From Cocos nucifera (taxonomy: Eukaryota; Streptophyta; Magnoliopsida; Arecales; Arecaceae), in the NCBI GenBank assembly GCA_006176705.1, contig QRFJ01000022.1, positions 3,806,424 through 3,870,423 of the forward strand: a stretch of DNA of 64,000 nucleotides, written 5' to 3'. Shown here piece by piece: positions 31,847 to 43,168 of this stretch. Each line of letters begins with the position of its first letter. Position 1 is the first letter of the stretch. The notes beneath the pieces were generated by a model that worked only from the letters and a program-made list of their open reading frames with translations, did not search any database and was not told where the DNA came from. The position numbers and the translations under genes are program-made.

Positions 31847-33315
31847 GTAAGAATTCGTGGGTTTAGATTAGTTCCCGTGTTTTGATGGTCTTGATGTTTG
31901 GTCCAATTTAATGGTAGTCCTTGTCATGTAAAGTTTTTATGATCCGGTGGGCTGTTTTGCGAACCGAGCCATGATATGCTTTCAATTTAGACATGCTTGA
32001 TGGTTTGCTTATACGTTATAGATTTGCTACCGGTTTGATGAAATTACTTGGCTGCGGGGAATGGGATCTGAGTTTCTCAGAGATTGTTAGTCCATGCGTT
32101 TCATAATTTGGTTATACCGTGAACTTGTCTTCTGAAATTATTTATTTTTGTTCTATCTGTAGTCTCGTTAATCAATAACTTTCTGGCGTTGTGGACTAAT
32201 CCGAACACGTATTTGATATTTGAGTTCATGATTGTCATTATTCAGTAGCTATTTAATTTGGTTTGATAAAAGTGGTTGGATTTATGCATCAACAGGCCTT
32301 AAATTCATGAATGATTGAAAGGAATGTGATTAACTGATGTATTTGGCAATATTCTGCTGATAAAAATAATTCAGGAAATGTTATGTTGGATGTTTCAACG
32401 TTTTCTAATGCTTTTTTTACCCATGAATCTTCAATCATGTGAATATAAAAACAGTTTGATAGGATTTGAGATATGTAGATTATAGAATGATTGCTGTTTG
32501 AGTCAAATCCTCAGGAAGGCCTAGAGGATTTCAATTGTAAAGACTAGGGCATTGTGGATCTAGTAGCTTGTTTTTTGCAGGTTGTGTGCACTGAATGATG
32601 TATTTAGAGTCAAAATCCTCAATAAGGCTTAGAGGTTTTCAATTGTAAAGACTAGGGCATTGTGGATCTAGTAGCTTGTATTTTGCAGGTTGTGTGCACT
32701 GGATGATGTATTCTTGTGCTAATGAAGCTGTTAATCAAGATAAGGGTATTCTGGATCTAACAGTTTGTTTTTACAGGTTTTCGACACTGGGTGATGTATT
32801 CTTGTGCTTCTGTTCAGCAAGGAGCTGCAAACATTGTTTACTTACGAGTGTAACTGAGGTACTGCACCTTTAGGTTGTATCTTTTTGCCAAATTTAGTTT
32901 TTTAGCCATATGTCTGTTTTCCATCATAAAAGGTTTTAGAGAGTAGCTAGCCTCATTTTGTTGAAGAATTATACTTATTTTCATCCATGCCTGCTCAAAT
33001 TTCTTGGAGTTGGATAACCAATATGAAACAACAGCCATGCCAGCTAAGCTGTAGCTCAACAATATGTCACCAGGACTTCATTATATTAGAAGCCTTTTAG
33101 TTTTTAAATCTACATGTCATATATCACATATACATTGTTTAAATAAATCATCTCAGCTGGACATCTAGCATCCTCTATTCTGTATCTTCCATAATTTCGC
33201 CTCTTATTCTGTCTCCGCATTCTATCAGGGTTATATGGCCTGTAATAAATTGTTTGCATGATGATTCATTTGTCATTTTGTTATCAAGGTTACATTAACG
33301 AAAGTTTTGTCCCAG
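31847..33315 (+). other. Probable 5' UTR intron of the IQD gene
   Basis: T-rich sequence between the proposed donor and acceptor, without coding potential. It contains a 107-bp direct repeat (32494-32825). Confidence 0.5.
32494..32825 (+). repeat. 107-bp direct repeat in the IQD leader intron
   Basis: TTCAATTGTAAAGACTAGGG occurs at 32531 and 32638, with about 100 bp of close similarity, and a third, diverged copy starts near 32735. Each copy has a T-rich stretch ending in GCAG or ACAG before GTT, which looks like a splice acceptor. Confidence 0.8.
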
Positions 33316-33361
33316 GTTTTGTGTTTTATGCCAAACATTAAGTGAATCACGCATAAGGAGA

Positions 33362-36300
33362 ATGGGTTCTGGAGATTGGTTTAAAACAATTATCAGCCGG
33401 AAGAAAACAAAGCAAGCTCAGTCAAAGCAAGCGAAGGTAAAACATTAACTTGTTTGATTAGTTATCTGCTTGTTCTTTTGAACCGTGCTCTTACTTTATC
33501 TTGCTTGAATGAGAAGAGGGTGAATGCATATGGAGGAGCGTACTGAGATTCTCAAAATATCCCAGAAGTTGGAATGTCTGCGAAATATGAAGTAATCTTA
33601 GCAATAGTGAAGTGCTAGATATCGACTTCTATGGAATCCTGGAAAAAGCATATAAGTTGAGCATTTAATATATGTTTGGCTTGTAGAGCTGTACTAGGTA
33701 AATGCAATCTGATGATCACAGATTATTCTTAACTGATGAGGGAGTTGGATGTGCCAGGGAGAGATGCAGTCATGAATAGTGCAAGGATCAAAGTTTATGA
33801 CATTGGTTTGGCCCCGCATGGGCACCTTCATAATCTAGGTACATAAACACATGGCATTTTAGTAAAGCCCTAATGCTCTTAAAGCATCATAGTTGATGCC
33901 TCTGCACCTAGACAGACAACTTCAGATTTAAAGTGGTGTCAATAGCACATAGTAGTGCTTAATAAATTTGAAAAATGAATGACACTATAACTGATTTCTG
34001 TCATGCATTAACATGTAATGAGAACTGTTTCAGCATCATTTGGAGAATCTAAAAGTATGTACCTGACTTTTTTTTTTTTTTGCATTTTCACTCCATCATG
34101 TTATGATGTAGTTTTAAAATCTGTAAAGGTGAATGTGCAGTACAAAAGTACATAGTGCAAACTATCTTCCAATCTTTTCCAATAGGCTATTAGATGTGCT
34201 GCTTCATACTTCGGTAAGCAACAGATAGAGGACTTGATATGGAAAAACACTTGAATTATGTTTGAAGGGCCCAGCAGGTTTACAACTTTATCCTTATCTG
34301 TTCTTTGTTGCTTAGCAGAAACATGCAAAGATTGATTGGTTGCAGCGTGGGGGATGAACCATGGTCTGTTCCAAACTAGGTTGAAGGTGTGGCTTATAGA
34401 CCATAATAGGGTAAATATAAGAGACTTGGTAAAGCTTAACATCATCATTTAAAAATGAATAAGAATTACAGCATTGGGAATTGAATTACAGTATCTATCT
34501 CAACATGCTAGCTAATATTCAGAGTTTAGGATTGATACAGGGACATGCTGTTGCTTTGTATGTTTTTTTGTCAAGAAAAAAGGTTGAATAGCATTGACCA
34601 TTCCCAAATTATAGAAACAATCAAATAGGGTTTCATTTTTTACTGGAAAAGAAGAAAAGATGAATTGGAAAGTTGAATTGATGATATGGAATTATTAAAC
34701 TTGAGCTAGCTGCAAGGTTTAGGGAGATGTTATGAGGAAAATTGAAATAATTCTGGTAACTTCATTTATTCATGAAAAAATAGAATACCTTGTACACAAG
34801 CGAGTAAACAAGAGAAGAAAAAAAGATGATCATCTGTTAAGACTAAAAAGCTCATGTTGTAGCTCTAGAAGCAACGCAACTGGGACAGATCACACTAGGA
34901 AATGGTAGCAATATTGGAGCAGGAGTCCTAGCTGCAATTACCAAATTGTTCCCATAAATGATGGGGCTCAGTAAGTCGGGGAAGAAATCAACCCACTTAA
35001 CAAATAAATTGCTCACCAGTAGTTATTCTTTTATCCAGTTAAAATGCCATATGGCTAGATGTATAACCTAGTATATTTGCTCATAATATGGATATGGATG
35101 ATGGTTTTAAATTGCTATTGTTGAATGTACTGGTTGATGTTGATGTTGGTTCAGTAATATTCACCTTCTGTGTATTCACGTCAATCAGCAATTGTTTCTT
35201 GCATGTCAACTTATTCATGATTCACATATACGCTGCCTCATACAGGGCACTTCTTGTCAACAATCAAATGGGTTCAAGTGGAGAAATCAATCTCACAGAA
35301 AATCTAATAAATTATATAATGGTGCTTTCAGTGAGAACCCTGGTTGTGGTAGCATGAGTATTGAGGACTTGTCAGCCATTCGTATTCAAACCGCATTTCG
35401 AGGCTTCAGGGTATATGTGAAAACATGTTATGCTATATGCCCTTCCATGTGTTCTTCCATAAATGTACATTTACATTTGGATTATATACATGGTATGATG
35501 TCAATTTGATATGAGTTTCTTTTTCAGTTCCTTGTGGAGCATGATTGTTATCTTAATTATAGTTCTGGTGCATCCATGCAATCAGCTGTTACCTGTAAAC
35601 GTTTTAAGCTGTATTACCTACTTCATCCCTATTTGTGCATCAGCTAGTGCTGTAAATTATGCGAAAGAAGTAAGGTGGGGGCAGGTTGCTTAAGTCTATA
35701 GTTTATGTTCTGTCAGTCTGCAAAAAAAGGGTTGGGAAGTGAAAAAGGGATTATGGAAACCTCTCACCTCAGGGCTAAAGAAATGTATCATACCATGTTG
35801 ACATGAATATGAGTGGACTTGCATCATATGGACTATTATTTATTTGATGGATGCCTGTGGTAGCCTCATCCATTAGAAAGGCTGATCATCAAGAAGCATC
35901 AATAAAGAGAGACATTCTGATAGTATGATATCTGCAGGCTAGTAATTCTCAAAGGAATAATATATAAGCCATGCGTCTGTTGGTATTTATAGATGTGTGG
36001 ATGAATGAATGAGAGATGCCAGAACTTACATTTAAAAAGTGTCATGATGTCCAACTACCAGGCACGGCCGGATCCTAACTCTTTGCCTTTATAAAACATT
36101 GTAGATGTATAGTGTGACTACAAAATATCAGACAGCCATTATCTAGCAACCATTTTCATTTTCCCTTGATTAAATACTTTCACGATCATCCTATGCTTTG
36201 ATTAGTGCCTCCATGGTACCATCATTTGCTTTGTTGTCTTTGTCCACCTCACTCCTAGACTACAATTACCTTATTTGGCTAGTGAATGTTGTAATTAACT

Positions 36301-38544
36301 CTTCACTTCTGGCTTCTATATGTCTACTGGAGATTCCCTCATCTTCTTGAAAAGAAAGGGATGTATTATTGTGTTGCTCAACTGCCAAGGAAATGTATGA
36401 GTGCTAAATCTCATGATGCTAAAGAGGTTGTCTGGTATATCATGATAATTGAAGTGCTATGCCAGTATCAATGATGAGTTTTTCCTCAAGCTGAGAAAGC
36501 ACAATATGATTGATTTCCACTACTGTACCACTTTTTTTCACATATACATATCCAATCTATATAACAATGTCCAGAATTCCTTATCAATATTCATACTGCC
36601 ATCTCTCTCATTTTATCTGGAAATTTCTCTACTGGTGATCCATTGAGGGGATATACCACAGATCCATGTACGGTAGTATTATGTGACTTGCCTTTTATTG
36701 GTGGATTTGTTGCATTTTAACATGGAATCTTTTAACTCTTGAAAATGAAATTTTTTGTTTGTTTGTTATTTGGTAACCTTATTATGACATGTTGAGATCT
36801 TCAGCATTTGCAGTGAATATAGTCGTATTCAATTTTCACAATTTTGTCGTGACAAACTCCTTGCTAGTGAAGGGAACATTATGGTGTCTAATGCTCAGGA
36901 GCTTTATATGGTAAATATCTGATGTCCATTGCTTTCTCCTCCCCCAAATTGCCCGCCTCCAATTATGGATTGAGTCATTGTAATGGATCTTTCTTTCTTA
37001 TGATGGATTTTGTTAAGTGGCTTTACTACTAATCTATTTCATATCCAAATACGGATTCTTTGTCATGAAACTGTATTGATCTGTCACAGCAGGTAACTCC
37101 CATGTTGATCTGCAGATTGATAGAATAATGTGTATGCAGGCTAGGAAAAACCTTTGTTCTTTGAAAAGGATAGAAAGACTTCAAGTCCTTGCCCAAAGAA
37201 GCAGGCATCAACCACTTTGAGTTATATCCAATCTTGGAGCAAAATACAAGCACAAATTAGAGCTCGCCGTATTTGTATGGTAACCAAAGGCCGCATTAGG
37301 CAGAAGAAACAAGACAATCAATTGAAACTTGAGGCTAAGCTTCATGACTTAGAGGTAGGTGATGTCCATCATGTTACTTGTTTTTCACATGTTTGAACTC
37401 AATCTGTTCTATAAGAACTTATGAGGTAATATTGTAAAACCTTAATCATAGCTTGATGCATGTGGCATGACAATAGTGGCTTTCTGAAATAGACATGGTG
37501 GGACATCAGTTGATTTTGGTTTTGTAATGAATGCAGCTGCATTTTCATGGTTTCCTGGTTTTAGATAGTTGTTAATTTTGTTTGATAGAAGATAATCTAA
37601 TACTGGTAGAGAGCTTTAATGTTAGATGACCGATTTAATGGTTGTGTGTTGAAAGATCATTTATTTGTTTTGTTCTAACTACCTGCTCATTGAATTGGTT
37701 TTACATGTCAATGGTCTTGACAATACTCATTTTGATAAAATACAAGTCACCTCTCAGTCTTCCATGTAGGTCTGGAGCTAGACAATTGAGTAACATTTAA
37801 GACCACTTATCTCGTGCGCGTGTGATGAAATTTCATCAGTTTGGGCTGATTAGGTAGATATCCACATGGTTTGAGTCAGGAACCTACAAATTATGCTATC
37901 TTCCTGCTCATTTAGAGCCTGGTCCTGACCTTTGATTTCCAAACAGGTGGAATGGTGTGGAGGCTCTGAAAACAATGGAGGAAATAATTGCCAGGATACA
38001 GCAAAGAGAAGAAGCGGCAATCAAGCGTGAACGAGCCATGGCATATGCATTTTCGCATCAGGTCTGGTTTTGAAGAACTAGCTCAATATCTTAAGCATGC
38101 AAGTAATACAGTTTCGCCATAGGACTTATGTATTGTTGCTTTTGCCTGTAGTGGAGGGCCAACCCTGGCTTGAACCAGGGGCCTTTTGTTTATGAATGTG
38201 GGAAAGGTAATTGGGGGTGGAGTTGGATGGATCGGTGGATTGCAGCTCGTCCATTGGAAACCCGGCCGCCCCCTCATTCTGTGATCCCCAAGCAACCCCA
38301 GACCAAGGCAACAAGCAAAGTTGGCAAGAATACAAATCCATCCACCGAGAAAGTTTCAGAAACAGTTAAACCTGCAGCGACTGACGGGAAAGGCTCTACA
38401 AATAGATCATCCCAATCAAATGATGGAAAAATAGTTAACCGAGAGCAAATTGCCAAGGCAGCAGCTTGTCATCAAAAAGCCAAGAATGCAAAGATGAAGC
38501 AGGAGCAGCAGCTTCCTGCACAAACAAGGGAAATTACTGCTTGA
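33362..38544 (+). CDS. IQ67-domain (IQD) protein, IQD9/IQD10-like, with two frameshifts
   Basis: Five coding exons with GT-AG borders: 33362-33436, 35246-35410, 37140-37354, 37947-38061 and 38152-38544. The N-terminus is MGSGDWFKTIISRKK. Exon 2 ends in the first IQ motif AIRIQTAFRGFR; the phase-0 intron at this point is the hallmark intron of the IQ67 domain. Exon 3 gives ARKNLCSLKRIERLQVLAQ, then in another frame KKQASTTLSYIQSWSKIQ. Four residues expected between them are missing, as if 13 bp were deleted near 37191-37200; the old frame stops at 37218-37220. Exon 4 has an extra A in a run at 37969-37972 before TMEEI-type sequence; the two shifts restore the frame for exon 5 (WRANPG, GNWGWSWMDRWIAARP). 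IQD proteins bind calmodulin and act as scaffolds at microtubules or in the nucleus. It is either a recent pseudogene or carries consensus errors. Confidence 0.88.
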
Positions 38545-41484
38545 GTCTAGCTTAAGATTATGTGCCAGATGAAACCAATTCCTTGTTTGCAGAAGTGAGA
38601 GCATTCGTGATATGTATCTATATAGAAATGATGCCGTGAAGTATTTGAAGAAAAATGATGGTGCGCGTGATAATTTTCTGTTGTTCTTTTTTAAACCGTT
38701 GATTAAGCAAAATAAAAGAGGCCATTTGCCATTGAGGCTGTAAAAATTATTGAATGCATATATGCACGTGCTTTCATGTGAAGAAACATTGTAGATTGGC
38801 TGTCCGTGGAGTGGGCCTTCTTGTTCCTGCTGTTCTTTCAACAAGATTGGCATTGCCTCCTGGTTGATTGGGACTGGACATGTCTTTCGTTGCGGAACAA
38901 AAACCCTTTAAACTAGCGTCCATTTATAATCATGCGTAATGGTTCATCGGTTTTCTGCATGTTTTGTCGCTTGGGGCAAAGATACGGAATTCGTCGGCAT
39001 GAAGGTTATTAGCTAACTGCATTCTTATATATTGATGTCTTCGTGTCTTCTTCATGCCACAAGACAGAAAGGTAATTTACAAACCTTAGATCAGATGGTG
39101 GAATTTATTAGAACACAAACATGCTCCCGGTACCTACCTCATTGGCAGCCATTTTTAATTCTTATAAACGCCGAAGGTTGAGGAAGAGCTACAAAACTTT
39201 CACTTAAATCCATTGGACCCATATGTTACCTATGTATACCTCCCTAAGGATGCTTTCTTGTTTTTAATCATTTGGAAATGCAGTCATACCGTGCATGAGC
39301 TGGTGCCATCCCTGCATGTCGACTGCCACCAATACAAAGCTGCTCGCGAGGCCTCTCATGGGACAAATCCCGTTCTTGGGTTTTTATAGCTCGCGGAAAT
39401 CCACCGAGCACTTCACGCAAATAGTTTGATGCCTCAAAGAAAATTACTGGAAAGATGCTGACAAATATGACCAAGCTAATAACTTTCAACTTGCGTAGAA
39501 ATGATAAAAATCGTTACTATAATACATTAATACCAATGAAAAGAGAAACCTTGGTTTTGCCTAAGCTTGGAGTGAAAGTTCACTACGCTTGCGTGTCTGA
39601 GACCTGTCTACATGAATGTAAGCAGAAGGCTAAATCTGTCTACATCTGAGGCGATTGGCTAAACCAGTTAAATTCTAGATTTGGTAGGATAATGGAGACC
39701 GTTGTACTACCAAAAACACAACCAAGAACCCTGAAATCTAATGGAGAGTGAATACCTGAAAGAAAATATTCCATTTTTTATGCCCGTTTGCGTGACTTGG
39801 GCAGTGTTCCTGCAAACTAACAAAATGACGAAATGGGGCTTCTTCTTGGTTGTGCATGAGGAATTGCATGGTCTCTTTGCTGGCTTAGTAACCATAGACC
39901 TGAAGTTAGATCTTGAATGGCTCTAGAGGGCTCTGACCGGTTCAAAGTAGTTGCTTTTCCTTCAATTTTCAGGGAGACAAGAAGAACAGCGCATACTTTC
40001 TGCTTTTCTTTTTATACCAAGGTGAAAGAACAAAGAGGTACTTTCAGATCACTTATAGGCCCCTTCATATCATAATCCCCTCAAGAATATCCAACTGAAT
40101 AATTCAACACCATAGATCTTTACAACATAAAAACTAGGATTATAGAGGCTATTTTTAAGTTGGTTGCTTCCTTTTCATGCTTGATAATAATTGAGAAGTA
40201 TTATTGGAGGAAGATGCAAATAAGTTCGATGAACAGGAAACAAAGGCAAAAGGATTTTATCCAAAGACCGGAAGCTGATTCCCCTCAAAAGAGAAGCCTT
40301 TAATAAGGTTTCCCCACCAAAAGCAGCATTCCAAAGAGCAAGATAGTACAGACAAGAGAGACATAGTGGAACCCAATCAACAAGAAAAAAGAAATGCAAA
40401 CAAGGAATCTGCCATATGGGAAAACAGACTCGAAATCATAAAAGCGTTCTTCTGAAAACAATGCTTCAACAGTTACATTGACAGGGCCCCAAGTAATTCA
40501 GTAAAGATTTTGGCTTCCTTTTTTTCATGCTCTTAAACAAACTTTTTTTTTTTTTTTTTTGCTTACCAAAGAAAACAACCTTTTTTTTTAAAAAAAAAAA
40601 AAAATTGCTGCTTAAACTGGAAGTTTGGCTTATGAGAAATAATATGTGGTCGGGCTCTGAAAGAAGCTACAACCACGAAAAGTTTTCAAATGGGAAAGAG
40701 ACCTATCCCCAGCATTTTTCAAAATGGGATGGGGATGTGCAATCATGAAAGTGTATCTTAAACCATCTTTTTTAGGTTTTTGAGAAAGTGGAAGCATCAT
40801 CAGCGCCATTGCTTCTCCTTTTAACACTAACACGAAAACAAAATATAGCCAAGGAGTTGGGAAAACGACAATTCGTTTCCAATCAAAGAAAAGCCGGCTC
40901 CATCCCCCTTACCAGTATGAAAACAACATCTGGCTTCCATGTCAAAAGCTTAAGGAGTTTTTGCTCCACTCGATTGCGCGGTCATCTTGGAACACTTGCC
41001 ATTTATTGAACTCAACACGGAACCATTCACTGGAGGCATTTCTGGGTGACCAGAATCTAGAGACACCTCTCCCTTTTGACGACAGCCAAAAGGGTAAACA
41101 GTCACAACAACAAGAGCAGCAGCAGCAACATGAAGCAAATTGAACAAACTACTACAATTACAACGGCAACCGAGACCAACCATGGCAAACAAACGAAAGG
41201 CTACCGAAGCCCATTAAAACAAAACCAAGAGAACGACAGAAGAGAGGAAACGACCAACCAGAGAATCAAAAGAAATGGCTTCATACGTTTCAGCAGAAAT
41301 ATTGCTTCATTTGCAGCACCTTCCTCGACAAAACCAAGCAATCCTACCAGGAAAAAAGGTGGCATTTTTTCAGAGTGAATGGTAATGATATAAGCAATAG
41401 GAGAAGTTTATTAAAAAAAAAAAAAAAAGTAAATTACCAGAGGAGGTGGGAATTGGTGGTTGTCAGATCTCTTCTTCCGCTCCA
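38545..41484. other. Intergenic region between the convergent IQD and TCP genes
   Basis: The IQD 3' UTR probably ends after the AATAAA at about 38710. On the minus strand, AATAAA motifs at about 41408-41413 and 40998-41003 could serve the TCP gene. A poly-T/poly-A pair lies at 40543-40605. No convincing gene was found apart from the weak small ORF at 39268-39489. Confidence 0.5.
39268..39489 (-). CDS. Hypothetical small secreted-type peptide (73 aa)
   Basis: Starts MKVISLVIFVSIFPVIFFEA, a hydrophobic run with the shape of a signal peptide, followed by a charged, Arg-rich tail with only two cysteines near the C-terminus. I do not recognise a family. It stands alone between two genes and no promoter or splice signal supports it. 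It may be chance. Confidence 0.2.
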   Translation of the reverse strand: MKVISLVIFVSIFPVIFFEASNYLREVLGGFPRAIKTQERDLSHERPREQLCIGGSRHAGMAPAHARYDCISK

Positions 41485-42681
41485 TCAATGGTGAGAAGCA
41501 GAGGAAGCAGAGGGCGGCTTGTCGGAGGTGCCGTCGTGCTCCTCTTCGCCCTGAATCCGTGCCGGAATGCGAAACCCCGAGAAGCCGGCACCAGACGCGA
41601 ACCCAATCGACGACACCGAAGGACGGAGCGCAGGGTGCCTCTGGTGGTCGGTCGTCGAAGCAATGGGGTCCGCCCAAGCACGAATGGCGGGCGAGTTACT
41701 GGACTGAAGGGGTCCCCTCTGAGTAAAAAACTGGCTTTGGCCGAGCACCGGGTGCAGCGGCACAGCCTGCGGCGGTGCTGGCGGCGGCACGTTGAAGTCG
41801 TACGTCCCGCCGCCGCCACAGCCCGTCTCCGCTACATTCCACGGTACCATCCTCTGGCGGTGCTCGGACCAGCCGGCGGAGGCCGTGTCATAGGCCAAAT
41901 GGGTGGAGCCGGAGAAAAGGGCGTGCTGGGTGGAAGGAGTGGGCTCCTGGTGGTGGTGTTGGCTGGTGTCGGGGTTGTGAAAGATCGGGTCTTGGAAGGA
42001 TTGGAGGGACAGTCGGAGGTCCTGACTGCTAGTGTGCGACGCGAGGTCCGACGGGTAATTCTGAAAGCCGATTGGACGACTTGAACAGGGCGCGGTGGAG
42101 GCGGGGGCGGCCATTGGGAAGAAGGACTTGATGGTATCGGCTATAGCGTCGGAATCAAGAGACGGCGGGAGGAAGCTAGCACTGCCGCTGCCACCACCAC
42201 CAAAGCCAAAGGCGGCAGAAGCAACCGGTTCAGCAACTGGAATTGGTTTCTCGCTAGAATCTCCAACTGGCTGGTTGGCCGCGGTGGCGACAGCCTGGGT
42301 TTCTTGAGGATTCGAGGTGGAAGGAGGGTTGGAAGATGAGGTGGAGGCGGGGAGCCTGGCGAGCTCGTCGATGGCGGCATGGGCGTTCTTGATGAGCCAG
42401 TCGACGGCCTTGCTGGGGCGGTCGTAGCCGAGGCGGTCCTGGACGTCGTAGAACTGGATGGCGGTGTGGGCGGAGAGGCGGACTCGGCGGTCTCGGGGGC
42501 CCTTGGCGGTGCACACCTTGCTGTGCCGGTCTTTGCGCCCGATGGACCGTACAATGTGGCCTCCCTGGACCTCCACGATCTCCCCGGCGCCCCTCAGCCC
42601 TCCAACGAACCTCGGCCGCTGATGGTGCTGCTGGTGGCCTTGGTAGACGGCAAGGTGGCCATGGCCGTGGGCCTCGGCCAT
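41485..42681 (-). CDS. CIN-class TCP transcription factor, TCP4-like
   Basis: An intact 398-residue frame, no introns. After a His/Gln-rich start (MAEAHGHGHL) and GEIVEVQGGHIVRS comes the TCP domain at residues about 50-108: basic part KDRHSKVCTAKGPRDRRVRL, then helix-loop-helix with IQFYDVQDRLGYDRPSKAV and WLIKNAHAAIDEL. This class II basic region binds GGNCCC-type sites in DNA. Residues about 321-328 (QRGPLQSS) are the peptide encoded by the miR319 target. The C-terminal SGFRIPARIQGEEEHDG is typical of the TCP4 group. CIN-TCPs restrain cell division and promote leaf maturation. It has no R domain. ATG at 42681 was chosen because it gives the usual short N-terminus; the next upstream ATG (42700) is out of frame. 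Confidence 0.95.
   Translation of the reverse strand: MAEAHGHGHLAVYQGHQQHHQRPRFVGGLRGAGEIVEVQGGHIVRSIGRKDRHSKVCTAKGPRDRRVRLSAHTAIQFYDVQDRLGYDRPSKAVDWLIKNAHAAIDELARLPASTSSSNPPSTSNPQETQAVATAANQPVGDSSEKPIPVAEPVASAAFGFGGGGSGSASFLPPSLDSDAIADTIKSFFPMAAPASTAPCSSRPIGFQNYPSDLASHTSSQDLRLSLQSFQDPIFHNPDTSQHHHQEPTPSTQHALFSGSTHLAYDTASAGWSEHRQRMVPWNVAETGCGGGGTYDFNVPPPAPPQAVPLHPVLGQSQFFTQRGPLQSSNSPAIRAWADPIASTTDHQRHPALRPSVSSIGFASGAGFSGFRIPARIQGEEEHDGTSDKPPSASSASHH
41699..41719 (-). promoter_or_regulatory. miR319 target site in the TCP mRNA
   Basis: On the mRNA strand GAGGGGACCCCTTCAGTCCA plus one base, inside the codons for QRGPLQSS. It is the conserved site of miR319-regulated TCP genes, matching the miRNA 5' region without a break (TGGACTGAAGGG on the plus strand) and less well at the other end, as in known targets. 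Confidence 0.88.
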
Positions 42682-43168
42682 CCGGTCGGACGGACAGGCA
42701 TAGTCGGAGGAGGAAGCCGTGGCAGGCGAGGAGGAGGAGGAAGAAGGGGACGGGAAATAGAAGCGGTCCTCTTTAGGTGGTGGATTCCGGCGATGGTGGA
42801 GGGGACGAAGCTGGAAGCCTTGGGGTTGCTGTTCTTCCTTCTTGGGGTTGCTCTCCTTCCTCTTCTTCTCTTCCGCTTCCTCTTGGGTTGGGAATTGGGT
42901 GGTACGGAGTTCTCCGGGGATCCAGATCCTTGGCCGCTCTTTTCTGTCTTCCGTCCAGCTTTGTGTTTGCCGCTAGTGCGATTCCTCTCTCTCGGCTTCC
43001 TCGTGCCGCTTCTTTTGTCCCTTCTGCTGCTCTGGAAGTAGTATGCGATGGTGCTGGCGTTGGTTCTTTTCTTCTCTCTGCTTCCAAAAGGCTTGGCCAT
43101 CCAACTCCCAGAATTCCATCACCATCACCACCACCTCGGCTGGGGCTAACAACAATCACAGGCCACAA
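42682..43168 (-). promoter_or_regulatory. Probable 5' leader of the TCP gene with overlapping uORF
   Basis: Upstream of the TCP ATG the minus strand is purine-rich and GC-rich, as in leaders. An ATG at 43100 opens a 168-codon frame (MAKPFGSREKKR, very basic, ending at 42594) that overlaps the TCP start in another frame. If transcripts begin upstream of 43100 this would be an inhibitory uORF. Transcript ends are unknown. Confidence 0.45.

Noticed and set aside
31532..31885. 117-codon frame over the IQD leader exon
   Set aside because: It crosses the donor site at 31847, has no family resemblance and fits a CT-rich 5' UTR better.
40543..40605. Poly-T/poly-A stretch as a trace of a processed pseudogene
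   Set aside because: No upstream coding sequence or target duplication was seen.
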